37,050 bases of DNA from Thermoplasmatota archaeon. GTDB taxonomy: Archaea > Thermoplasmatota > Thermoplasmata > Thermoplasmatales > Thermoplasmataceae. The position numbers and the translations under genes were made by a program. The stretch is from assembly GCA_023487205.1 (NCBI GenBank), contig JAMDBT010000017.1, forward strand, positions 1 to 37,050, in the 5' to 3' direction. This document shows, piece by piece, positions 30,095 through 37,050 of this stretch (position 1 is its first letter; the number at the start of each line of letters is the position of its first letter). The notes under the pieces were generated by a model. The model made no database searches and was not told where the DNA came from. It worked only from the letters and a program-made list of their open reading frames with translations.

Positions 30095-30562
30095 TTACTT
30101 CCATTTTTCCAGAATCAGCTCATTGGTAACCCCTCTCCTCCTTTTGGTAATGAGTCCCTTATTTTCCAGATCGGAAACAAGACGTGAAACCTTCGCCTTC
30201 GAAAAGCGGCTGCTTGACACAAGTGCGTTCTGCAGCATTCTTCCTCCGTCCTTCTTGATCGCGTCGAGTATTTCTTCCTCATCCCTGCTGCGCGGGTATT
30301 CGTCTTCTCCTGCGTCAGACTTCTCCAGTGACAGAACCCGCATTACCAGCCTGAGAGTCAGTACCATTGCCAGCAGGGATGCAACCGCGGATACTGCAAC
30401 CAGTGAGTCCAGATTATTTGAAAATTGGGTGGGCATCAGGAGATTCACGGAATAAAGAACCACTGAGACAAGCAGTATTACGAAAGCTAGGAGGAAGAGG
30501 ATGCCGTAGGAAAGCAGGGATCTGTAAGTTTCGTATCTCATGATGCTGGTCGCACCATCCAT
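30095..30562 (-). CDS. Membrane-anchored winged-helix regulator (155 aa)
   Basis: Two predicted helices at about 17-41 and 53-76 are followed by an acidic linker and a C-terminal winged-helix domain (about 94-153): EEEILDAIKKDGGRMLQNALV, SRFSKAKVSRLVSDLENKGLITK as helix-turn-helix with recognition helix, and RRRGVTNELIL as a basic wing. This layout, DNA-binding domain in the cytoplasm tethered by a two-helix hairpin, recurs in archaea, but targets and signals are mostly unknown. A likely role is regulation of the SHOCT gene downstream or of envelope genes (inference). A TATA-like GAAGTAAACC (30584-30593) is centred about 26 bases before ATG 30562; ATG 30541 is an alternative start. Confidence 0.85.
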   Translation of the reverse strand: MDGATSIMRYETYRSLLSYGILFLLAFVILLVSVVLYSVNLLMPTQFSNNLDSLVAVSAVASLLAMVLTLRLVMRVLSLEKSDAGEDEYPRSRDEEEILDAIKKDGGRMLQNALVSSSRFSKAKVSRLVSDLENKGLITKRRRGVTNELILEKWK

Positions 30563-30710
30563 GGGGGTTTTCGGTATTCGTCTGGTTTACTTCGGGACGG
30601 ACACTGAAATTCCCTCCCACTGGCTAAAGTATTTTATTCAGCGTTATGAGCATTGGCATTTATCCGGATCCTTTGGTTAGAAGACCCTTCCCCGATGAAC
30701 GCGCGTTCCA

Positions 30711-30720
30711 ATCTATTTCA
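30711..30720 (+). promoter_or_regulatory. TATA-like element of the acylphosphatase gene
   Basis: ATCTATTTCA is centred about 26 bases before ATG 30742. It is a weak box, but it agrees with the start expected from the family. Confidence 0.35.
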
Positions 30721-30741
30721 ACCCCCCGGCATTATGGAAAC

Positions 30742-31011
30742 ATGGAGACGACCGTTCATGCCATCTTCCGCGGAAGAGTCCAGGGAGTGAACTTCAGGAT
30801 GGAGACCTTCCTGAGGGCTCGTGATTTCGGTGTAAAAGGATGGATTAGGAACCTGCCGGACGGGACCGTAGAAGCGGTTTTCTCTGGCGAGGAAAACGCC
30901 GTCAGTGAACTCACAAGCTATTGCAGGACAGGGATCAGGAAGGCATTCGTCGAAAGCTATACCGGTGAGAAAATTGAAAACCAGCACTTCCATGACTTCT
31001 CTATTCGGTGA
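30742..31011 (+). CDS. acyP: Acylphosphatase
   Basis: Small ferredoxin-like enzyme that hydrolyses carboxyl-phosphate bonds, as in acetyl phosphate or 1,3-bisphosphoglycerate. The family signature GRVQGVNFR contains the phosphate-binding loop and Arg, and GWIRNLPDGTVEAVFSG holds the catalytic Asn. With the start at ATG 30742 the protein is 89 residues, the family norm; the frame is open 32 codons earlier, but that part matches nothing in the family. A weak TATA-like box lies about 26 bases ahead. The stop is two bases away from the convergent threonine dehydratase stop. Confidence 0.95.
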   Translation: METTVHAIFRGRVQGVNFRMETFLRARDFGVKGWIRNLPDGTVEAVFSGEENAVSELTSYCRTGIRKAFVESYTGEKIENQHFHDFSIR

Positions 31012-31013
31012 GG

Positions 31014-32237
31014 TCATCCAGAAACCTTGAACTTGTATCCCAGGTTTTCGAGCTTTTTCATCAGGGTCTTTGCATGATCAGGCCCCCTCAGATTGACCGA
31101 GAACGTGATTGTTTGGTAGCCCACCGGGGTATCCTCCGAAAGATTGTCCACTTCTGCGTGGTAAATGTTTCCTCCGACCTCCGAGATGGAGGATGCGATC
31201 CTCTGCAGCGTTCCGGGCCTGTCTGGTATCTTAAGTTCGATCCTGACCAGTTGCTTTTCCATTTCCATTGACTTGTAGATAATCTTGGACAGAAGCAACA
31301 GGTTGGCGTTTCCTCCAGAAACCACCATGACCGTCTTCTTGCCGGAGATGTCTATTTTTTTCTCCAGGGCAGCGGCCAGAGGGGCTGCTCCGGAGGGTTC
31401 CGCGAGGATCTTGTTTCTTTCCAGCAGCTTGAAAAGTCCCAAAGCTAACGACTCATCGCTTACCGTTACGATCTGATCCACGTACTTTCTGCATATCTCA
31501 AGCGTCACGTCTCCGGGATACTTGATTGCAATCCCGTCGGCTATGGTCTCTCCTGTGACGTGTGACGTGATATTGCCCGACTCGACTGATTTCTTCATTG
31601 AGTCTATCAGTTCTGACTGCACTCCGTAAACCTTCACGGAAGGGTTCTGGTACTTTGCCGCCAGGGCGATACCGGAAATAAGGCCACCGCCTCCCACGGG
31701 AACCACGATTGCCTCAGTATCCTTGAGGTCCTCCAGGATCTCAAGGCCGATTGTGCCCTGCCCGGAAATAATCCAGGGGTCGTTGAACCCCTCAATGAAA
31801 ACCCTTCCTTCCTCCTTGACCAGTGAAAGTGCGTGCTCCCTTGCTTCGTTGTAGTCCTTTCCCTTCAGTACAACCTGTGCGTCGTAGCCCATAACAGCGT
31901 TTACCTTCGCGGGAACGGTAAATTCGGGCATCACTATTTTTGCCGATATGCCCAGCATCTTTGCCGCGTATGCGACACCCTGCGCATGATTGCCTGCACT
32001 GACTGCGATAACCCCGATCTTTCGTTCCCCCTCGGAGAGGGAGGAAAGCTTGTGAAGTGCGCCCCTAACCTTGAACGATCCGGTTTTTTGAAGATTTTCG
32101 AGCTTGAAATATACCTGCGAGTTGAGCATGTCACTGAACGTCTTCGAATAATCCAGCGGCGTCCGGTTTACGTGTCCCTTTATGGATTCTGTTGCTCTCC
32201 AAATGTCCTGAAGCGTCGGGATTTCAAAACTCCCCAA
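31014..32237 (-). CDS. Threonine dehydratase with C-terminal ACT domain
   Basis: PLP enzyme that converts threonine (and serine) to 2-oxobutyrate (and pyruvate) and ammonia. The PLP lysine is K56 in TGSFKVRGA; AVSAGNHAQGVAYAAKMLG is the substrate loop and VPVGGGGLISGIALA the phosphate-binding Gly loop. Residues about 330-405 form an ACT domain (RIELKIPDRPGTLQRIASSI), which may bind an effector amino acid. Length is 407, like the short archaeal/TdcB-ACT type and not long IlvA. The start is a TTG at 32237; no suitable ATG precedes the conserved region. Its 2-oxobutyrate product could feed isoleucine synthesis or the 2-oxoacid dehydrogenase complex encoded at 10-16 kb, which is inference. Confidence 0.93.
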   Translation of the reverse strand: MGSFEIPTLQDIWRATESIKGHVNRTPLDYSKTFSDMLNSQVYFKLENLQKTGSFKVRGALHKLSSLSEGERKIGVIAVSAGNHAQGVAYAAKMLGISAKIVMPEFTVPAKVNAVMGYDAQVVLKGKDYNEAREHALSLVKEEGRVFIEGFNDPWIISGQGTIGLEILEDLKDTEAIVVPVGGGGLISGIALAAKYQNPSVKVYGVQSELIDSMKKSVESGNITSHVTGETIADGIAIKYPGDVTLEICRKYVDQIVTVSDESLALGLFKLLERNKILAEPSGAAPLAAALEKKIDISGKKTVMVVSGGNANLLLLSKIIYKSMEMEKQLVRIELKIPDRPGTLQRIASSISEVGGNIYHAEVDNLSEDTPVGYQTITFSVNLRGPDHAKTLMKKLENLGYKFKVSG

Positions 32238-32353
32238 TAATTATCTGGCGGTCATTTTATCCGATGTATTAACTTTTATTTGGTAAAAACTGTTCGATAG
32301 TTGGGCGCACACCAGTAATTACGCCAGAGTTCCATGATTGCATGATCGTCCCG

Positions 32354-33244
<891 letters not shown>

Positions 33245-33258
33245 TCACTCCTGGAGGC

Positions 33259-33271
33259 AATATTATTTTTT
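33259..33271. promoter_or_regulatory. Second shared bidirectional TATA element
   Basis: AATATTATTTTTT is the only AT-rich stretch in the 52 bases between GTG 33238 (minus) and ATG 33291 (plus). Its centre is about 26 bases from each start. Read leftward it is AAAAAATAATATT, rightward TATTATTT, both plausible TATA boxes. Confidence 0.55.
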
Positions 33272-33290
33272 CCTGCAGGCTTTCAGGGTG

Positions 33291-34259
33291 ATGAAATTCG
33301 GGATCGTGGGGCTGGGTAACCATTCCGTAAACAGGATCATTCCTGCAATTGGAAAGTCCGGGAATGAAGTTGCTTCTGTGTTTTCACGTAACGGCGAAAA
33401 GGCGGACAGGGTTGCTTCTTCCTGTGGTGCGCAGGCATTCACTTCAATGGATGATTTCCTGAACTCTGCCTTCGACGCGGCATACATAGCTTCTCCCAAT
33501 TTCCTCCACTTTCCTCACGCTCTGGCGTGCCTGGAGGCAGGAAAGGATGTCCTCCTGGAAAAACCCATGACGCTGAAGAATGAAGACGCAGAAACGCTTG
33601 TCAGCAAATCTGAATCTTCAGGAAGGAAGCTGGCAGTGGGTTTCCATATGCGATTCCATCCCGCAATATGGAAAATAAAATCCTATCTGGATGAATCAGA
33701 AATTGGCGAAATATCAAAGATCTCTGGAACCTGGGGAGGTTTGTCCTCGAGGTCTGACACACCCGACACAAAATGGTGGTACACTCCCGAAGAAGCGGGA
33801 GGCGGATCGGTAATGGGAACTGGTGTTCACGTCATTGATTCAATTCTATACCTTACTGGGAAGACTCCTAACTCTGTCACTGCAAAGCGGTACCCCGGCG
33901 GTGAAGTGATAGAACAGACCGAAGAGATCGTGATGGATTTTTCCTCGTTTGCCGCGCACGTCACCTCCTCAAGAAGGATGATGATGCCTGACAACAGCCT
34001 GTACATATACGGAACGGAAGGCACCATTGAAGGACAATCCATATTCAGCACCGAAATAAGGGGAAAGCTAGTCCTCAACGGAAAACAAGTTTCAGACTTT
34101 AAGGGAGGAAGCCAGTACGTGTCGGAGATATCCGCTTTTGTGGACTATGCTGAGGGCAGGAGTTCACGCATTGCCACCGGGCAGGACGGTTTTGAGGTCG
34201 TGAAAGTGGTCAATGCCGCCATACTGTCTGATCGTGAGGGCACAGAGGCCATGGTCTGA
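33291..34259 (+). CDS. Gfo/Idh/MocA family oxidoreductase
   Basis: NAD(P)-dependent sugar or polyol dehydrogenase family. The Rossmann motif is GIVGLGNHSVNRIIPAI at the N-terminus; VLLEKPM (E90 K91 P92) is the classic EKP motif, and GTGVHVID (H170, D173) carries the catalytic His. Length is 322. The frame is open 45 codons upstream, but ATG 33291 begins directly at the Rossmann strand and lies about 26 bases from the shared TATA element. It heads a tight three-gene operon with an unknown protein (no gap) and a DNA methyltransferase. The substrate is not known, and the partners do not suggest sugar catabolism. Confidence 0.92.
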   Translation: MKFGIVGLGNHSVNRIIPAIGKSGNEVASVFSRNGEKADRVASSCGAQAFTSMDDFLNSAFDAAYIASPNFLHFPHALACLEAGKDVLLEKPMTLKNEDAETLVSKSESSGRKLAVGFHMRFHPAIWKIKSYLDESEIGEISKISGTWGGLSSRSDTPDTKWWYTPEEAGGGSVMGTGVHVIDSILYLTGKTPNSVTAKRYPGGEVIEQTEEIVMDFSSFAAHVTSSRRMMMPDNSLYIYGTEGTIEGQSIFSTEIRGKLVLNGKQVSDFKGGSQYVSEISAFVDYAEGRSSRIATGQDGFEVVKVVNAAILSDREGTEAMV

Positions 34260-34271
34260 TTGATCCGCACC

Positions 34272-34919
34272 ATGAAGGAAGGGCCCTTGCTATGGAAACA
34301 AATTGCCCTGGTGGATCCGAAGGAAGAGAAACAAAATCCCGTTGATTTCAGGGCATATGCTTACCTCCTGATCCCTGCACCCGGGCACGTGGCAGTTTTC
34401 AGGGCACAGTGCAATGAATATGAAAGGCAGTATTTCATAGGTTCCGACACCCTGCCTGGCCTGGACAAGCTTTCTTCGTTTTTCTTTCACCTTTACAAAG
34501 CCTCTACTGAAAAAGAGACGCCAAGAGAGTGGAATGGCACGAGAATTACAATGATTCCATCACGTAGACGATCTTCCGAATTCTTTCATCCCACATTTCT
34601 GAGGACACTGCTCTACATCCCTTCAGCGATGCGGGAAGCGAAAGTGGACTACACTGTTGTGGTTTCGTCGCGCAGGCGGTTTGGCAGACTTCGTTACTCA
34701 TTTCTGCTTTCACTCAAATCTGATGCCCCCCGGGACAAGATGCAGGAAATACTGGATCTCATCAGGATGGAGGTACTGGAATTGAAAAGGAGATCTGGAT
34801 TCAAACTGCGAATAACCGGTGGGAACAGGGCGACATTCCGGAACGATTCCTTCAGGCTGCCCTTCAATCTCCTGACTTTCATCCACCTCCCGCTGGAAGA
34901 GCAGGTAGAGATGGCATAA
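34272..34919 (+). CDS. Uncharacterised basic protein between oxidoreductase and methyltransferase
   Basis: I do not recognise this protein of about 215 residues. It is soluble, Arg/Lys-rich and apparently mixed alpha/beta. Notable parts are a hydrophobic strand DFRAYAYLLIPAPGHVAVFRA, basic patches MIPSRRRSSEFF and VSSRRRFGRLRYSF, a helix EILDLIRMEVLELKRR and LPFNLLTFIHLP near the end. The basic patches could bind nucleic acid, but no known motif supports this. The start is uncertain: a TTG at 34260 follows the previous stop directly, and ATG 34272 is four codons later. The stop is 4 bases from the start of the methyltransferase gene, so the two are almost surely co-transcribed and may act together. 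Confidence 0.7.
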   Translation: MKEGPLLWKQIALVDPKEEKQNPVDFRAYAYLLIPAPGHVAVFRAQCNEYERQYFIGSDTLPGLDKLSSFFFHLYKASTEKETPREWNGTRITMIPSRRRSSEFFHPTFLRTLLYIPSAMREAKVDYTVVVSSRRRFGRLRYSFLLSLKSDAPRDKMQEILDLIRMEVLELKRRSGFKLRITGGNRATFRNDSFRLPFNLLTFIHLPLEEQVEMA

Positions 34920-34923
34920 ATTC

Positions 34924-36072
34924 ATGCGCGATCGAGGTATTATTGATCGGATGGCTGGGTCCCAGAATCCGGTAATGGCGAATATTGATGGAGAAGTCGT
35001 TTTTGAAAGGGCTGTGCTGGACAGGTACCTGGAATCCCTGAAATCGTTGGCCATCAGTGAGATAAGGAAAGAGGTGGATTCTTTTCGCGAATCGATCTCC
35101 ACAAAGGTCACTCTCGACGCCCCCCCGGGCAAGAATGGGCTTATCGGTTTCGATGAATCAACCCAGACTGGGGGCGACTTCCGCGTGAAGCATGCAATCC
35201 TGGATCGCCAGCTCGAACAGATATCAGGTTCAAGAACGGAGGATCGGGCAATTTACTACATAGAAAGGCTGAGAAAATACGTTTCCTCCGACCGGAAGGA
35301 GGGCCTTGATCTGAACAGGTGGCAGGATTACGATGAAATAATCACGGACAGTTTCTGGAACGTAGAGTCCAGGGACAGGTCCGAAATGCACGATGCGGGC
35401 TACTGGGGGAATTTCGTTCCGCTGATTCCGCGGCAGCTCATGCTGAGGTACACCAAGCCGGGCGACCTGGTGCTGGAACCGTTCATGGGCGCAGGTACGA
35501 CCCTGTTCGAAGCTGTCTCCATTGACCGGAATTATCTTGGAGTGGACATCATCGGCGAACTGGTGGAAAAGGCCAGGGCAAAGGTCTCCGGTTCAATGAC
35601 AAAGTCAAAGTATTTCCTTTATACTGGAAACTCCTGCGAAACTGATTTTTCTTCTCTTTTGCGTGAGAATGGTTTCGAAGCATCTGATCTGGTGATAATG
35701 CATCCTCCCTACCACGACATAATCCATTTTACCGATGATCCCCGTGATCTTTCCAACGCATCTTCACTGGACGGGTTCCTCTTACAGTTTTCACGGATTG
35801 CCGCTTCGTGCGTTTCGACGCTCAGGCCTGGAGGATACCTGGCTGCCGTCATAGGGGACAAGTACGCCTCCGGTGAGTGGGTTCCGCTGGGATTCCTGGT
35901 CATGCAGGAACTCGCAAGAACCGGTCTGATCCTCAAGAGCATCGTGGTGAAGAATTTCAACCGGACCAGGGGCAAGAGGGGGCAGGAGAGGTTATGGCGC
36001 TACAGGGCTCTGGCCGGAGGGTATTACGTTTTCAAGCACGAGTATATACTGGTCTTCCGAAAACCGGCCTAA
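34924..36072 (+). CDS. DNA methyltransferase (N6-adenine/N4-cytosine type) with HPPY motif
   Basis: Amino-methyltransferase of the N4/N6 class, 382 residues. The AdoMet site (motif I) is LVLEPFMGAGTTLFEA (about 183-198), followed by NYLGVDIIGELVEKA. The catalytic motif IV is HPPYHDIIHF (260-269) where most enzymes have DPPY, NPPY or SPPY. Motif VIII-like LRPGGYLAAVIGDKY follows. The N-terminal about 130 residues contain a predicted helical/coiled region (26-57) of unknown role. Base-modification of DNA is expected, but RNA cannot be ruled out. No restriction endonuclease gene adjoins, so it looks like an orphan enzyme. It is the last gene of the oxidoreductase operon, and its 3' end overlaps the convergent epimerase-like gene by 4 bases. 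Confidence 0.88.
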   Translation: MRDRGIIDRMAGSQNPVMANIDGEVVFERAVLDRYLESLKSLAISEIRKEVDSFRESISTKVTLDAPPGKNGLIGFDESTQTGGDFRVKHAILDRQLEQISGSRTEDRAIYYIERLRKYVSSDRKEGLDLNRWQDYDEIITDSFWNVESRDRSEMHDAGYWGNFVPLIPRQLMLRYTKPGDLVLEPFMGAGTTLFEAVSIDRNYLGVDIIGELVEKARAKVSGSMTKSKYFLYTGNSCETDFSSLLRENGFEASDLVIMHPPYHDIIHFTDDPRDLSNASSLDGFLLQFSRIAASCVSTLRPGGYLAAVIGDKYASGEWVPLGFLVMQELARTGLILKSIVVKNFNRTRGKRGQERLWRYRALAGGYYVFKHEYILVFRKPA

Positions 36073-36980
36073 TCCTTGTTTCCGCCCAGAAGGGAGGTGA
36101 GCGCAACTTCCAGTGTCGGGTATCGAAACTTGAATCCCATGCTTTCTGCCTTCTCCGGCATGGCGGCCCCTCCGTTGATCAGGAGGGAGGCTGCCTTCCC
36201 GAACCTGAGTTTTACAACAAACTGCGGGATAGCCATCGTTCCGGATTTGCCTAGGTGCTTGCCGATTGAGGATGCGAAATCCTTCATCCTCACAGGATTG
36301 GGAGACGACGCATTGATTGGACCGCTGATGCTGCTATTGTTGATGCACTCCAGAATCAGGGAAACCTCGTCATCCCTATGGATCCAGGATACCCATTGCC
36401 TACCGGGTTTTACGTAACCACCCATTCTCTTCCTGAATAGAGGTATCATTTCTCCGAGCGTGCCGGAGTTGGGATCCAGGAAAAGAGAGGTGCGCACGTT
36501 GACAACCCTGACTCCAAGGTCTGAAGCACCCTCCGCAGCCTTTTCCCATTTCGCGACCATGTTTCCCCAGTAATCTTTCCCTGCAGGACTTTCCTCTGTG
36601 AATTTCAAGTCGTCAGTTTCTTCTGCTCCATAGTAACCCGCAGCGGACCCGTTGACAAATACTTCCGGCCTTGGTTTGGACGCGCTTATAAGGTTGGTGA
36701 CCCTGGCGGTCAAAATTACCCTGCTCTCCTCTATTAGATCCAGCTTCTTGGTGCTGTTTATGGAAGCGCCGCTGAAATTGAGCACCGCTCTGGCACCGGA
36801 TATCTCCTTTACAATCTTCTTGTCGTCGGTAAAGCTCACTATGTTGTCCGCAAATGAAACCTGAGCCTTGTCTGGGTTTCTTGTGACAACAGTCACTGTC
36901 CATCCTGCTTTCTTGAGTGATTCGCCGACCGCGCCACCAATGGCTCCAGTCCCACCAAAGATTACGGCCTTATTCTGCAT
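36069..36980 (-). CDS. TIGR01777 family NAD-dependent epimerase-like protein
   Basis: Extended short-chain dehydrogenase of the TIGR01777 (YfcH/SulA-like) group, about 303 residues. The Rossmann start AVIFGGTGAIGGAVGESL and VLNFSGASI are typical, as are NGSAAGYYG (Ser/Tyr) and the C-terminal DUF1731-type end with PEKAESMGFKFRYPTLEVAL. Function of the family is poorly defined; binding of NAD(P) is expected. ATG 36980 is favoured over TTG 36998 because TATTTAAG (37003-37010) is centred 26 bases ahead, a near-perfect leaderless promoter. The 3' end overlaps the methyltransferase gene by 4 bases in convergent orientation. Confidence 0.92.
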   Translation of the reverse strand: MQNKAVIFGGTGAIGGAVGESLKKAGWTVTVVTRNPDKAQVSFADNIVSFTDDKKIVKEISGARAVLNFSGASINSTKKLDLIEESRVILTARVTNLISASKPRPEVFVNGSAAGYYGAEETDDLKFTEESPAGKDYWGNMVAKWEKAAEGASDLGVRVVNVRTSLFLDPNSGTLGEMIPLFRKRMGGYVKPGRQWVSWIHRDDEVSLILECINNSSISGPINASSPNPVRMKDFASSIGKHLGKSGTMAIPQFVVKLRFGKAASLLINGGAAMPEKAESMGFKFRYPTLEVALTSLLGGNKD

Positions 36981-37002
36981 CGAGTGGGGTATCTGCAACT
37001 TT

Positions 37003-37010
37003 CTTAAATA
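37003..37010 (-). promoter_or_regulatory. TATA box of the TIGR01777 gene
   Basis: Minus-strand TATTTAAG is centred 26 bases before ATG 36980, one of the closest matches to the archaeal consensus here. Confidence 0.6.
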
Positions 37011-37050
37011 TGTGATTCAACGGCAATTGCCAACAATAACTGTTACGCCT

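Noticed and set aside
34924-36072. Restriction-modification system
   Set aside because: No endonuclease-like gene is adjacent, and the neighbour has no nuclease motif that I can see, so only an orphan methyltransferase is supported.
37022-37031. Palindrome GGCAATTGCC near the window end
   Set aside because: At 10 bases it is expected by chance, and its context is cut by the window edge.

Overview
The window looks like chromosomal DNA of a thermoacidophilic euryarchaeon of the Thermoplasmatales or a close relative. The supporting genes are sn-glycerol-1-phosphate dehydrogenase (archaeal lipid backbone), deoxyhypusine synthase, archaeal-type uS12 and uS7, a DUF6015-like protein, UPF0179, a proline iminopeptidase of the tricorn-interacting factor F1 type, a secreted S53 (acid) peptidase with thermopsin-style C-terminal modules, and a 2-oxoacid dehydrogenase cluster like that of Thermoplasma. 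The placement is inferred from gene content only. The sequence is of intermediate GC, richer than many Thermoplasmatales. About 36 protein genes are packed tightly. I found no tRNA, rRNA, CRISPR array, transposase or integrase.

Layout. 1-2.4 kb: an unknown protein, a DUF6015-like protein and a sugar-nucleotide transferase. 2.5-4.8 kb: a two-gene lipid/acyl-CoA operon (SCP2-like protein, then a 3-hydroxyacyl-CoA dehydrogenase/enoyl-CoA hydratase fusion). 5.0-10.2 kb: a protein disulfide oxidoreductase, AlaX, two MFS transporters and a PduO-type cobalamin adenosyltransferase. 10.1-16.2 kb: a minus-strand operon lipA-E1alpha-E1beta-E2-E3-lipB, which carries a whole 2-oxoacid dehydrogenase complex together with the enzymes that make its lipoyl cofactor. 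16.4-19.9 kb: a 1174-residue S53 peptidase with repeated modules, ending in a palindromic, T-rich terminator. 20-22.8 kb: an ornithine cyclodeaminase family enzyme divergent from a small unknown gene, deoxyhypusine synthase and a CopD-like membrane protein. 22.8-24.2 kb: uS12-uS7 and a NifX-like protein. 24.3-27.9 kb: the operon asparaginase-G1P dehydrogenase-UPF0179-YchF GTPase. 28-31 kb: a GntR/DUF1648 regulator pair, a SHOCT membrane protein, a membrane-tethered winged-helix protein and an acylphosphatase. 31-33.2 kb: threonine dehydratase and proline iminopeptidase. 33.3-36.1 kb: a compact operon of a Gfo/Idh/MocA oxidoreductase, an unknown protein and a DNA methyltransferase with an HPPY motif. 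36.1-37 kb: a TIGR01777-type epimerase-like protein.

Two themes stand out. First, many genes have an AT-rich TATA-like element centred about 24-28 bases before the start codon, which implies leaderless mRNAs; this spacing settles several ambiguous starts. Downstream genes in operons instead use Shine-Dalgarno sequences (GGTGAT or GAGG) or stop/start overlaps. Twice, a single central TATA element lies about 25 bases from both of two divergent starts (20900/20949 and 33238/33291), so one box may serve two leaderless genes. Second, the lipoylation genes sit with the complex they modify, although archaea are not known to have an ACP-dependent fatty acid synthase to supply octanoyl-ACP. The least explained locus is the oxidoreductase/unknown/methyltransferase operon at 33.3-36.1 kb.
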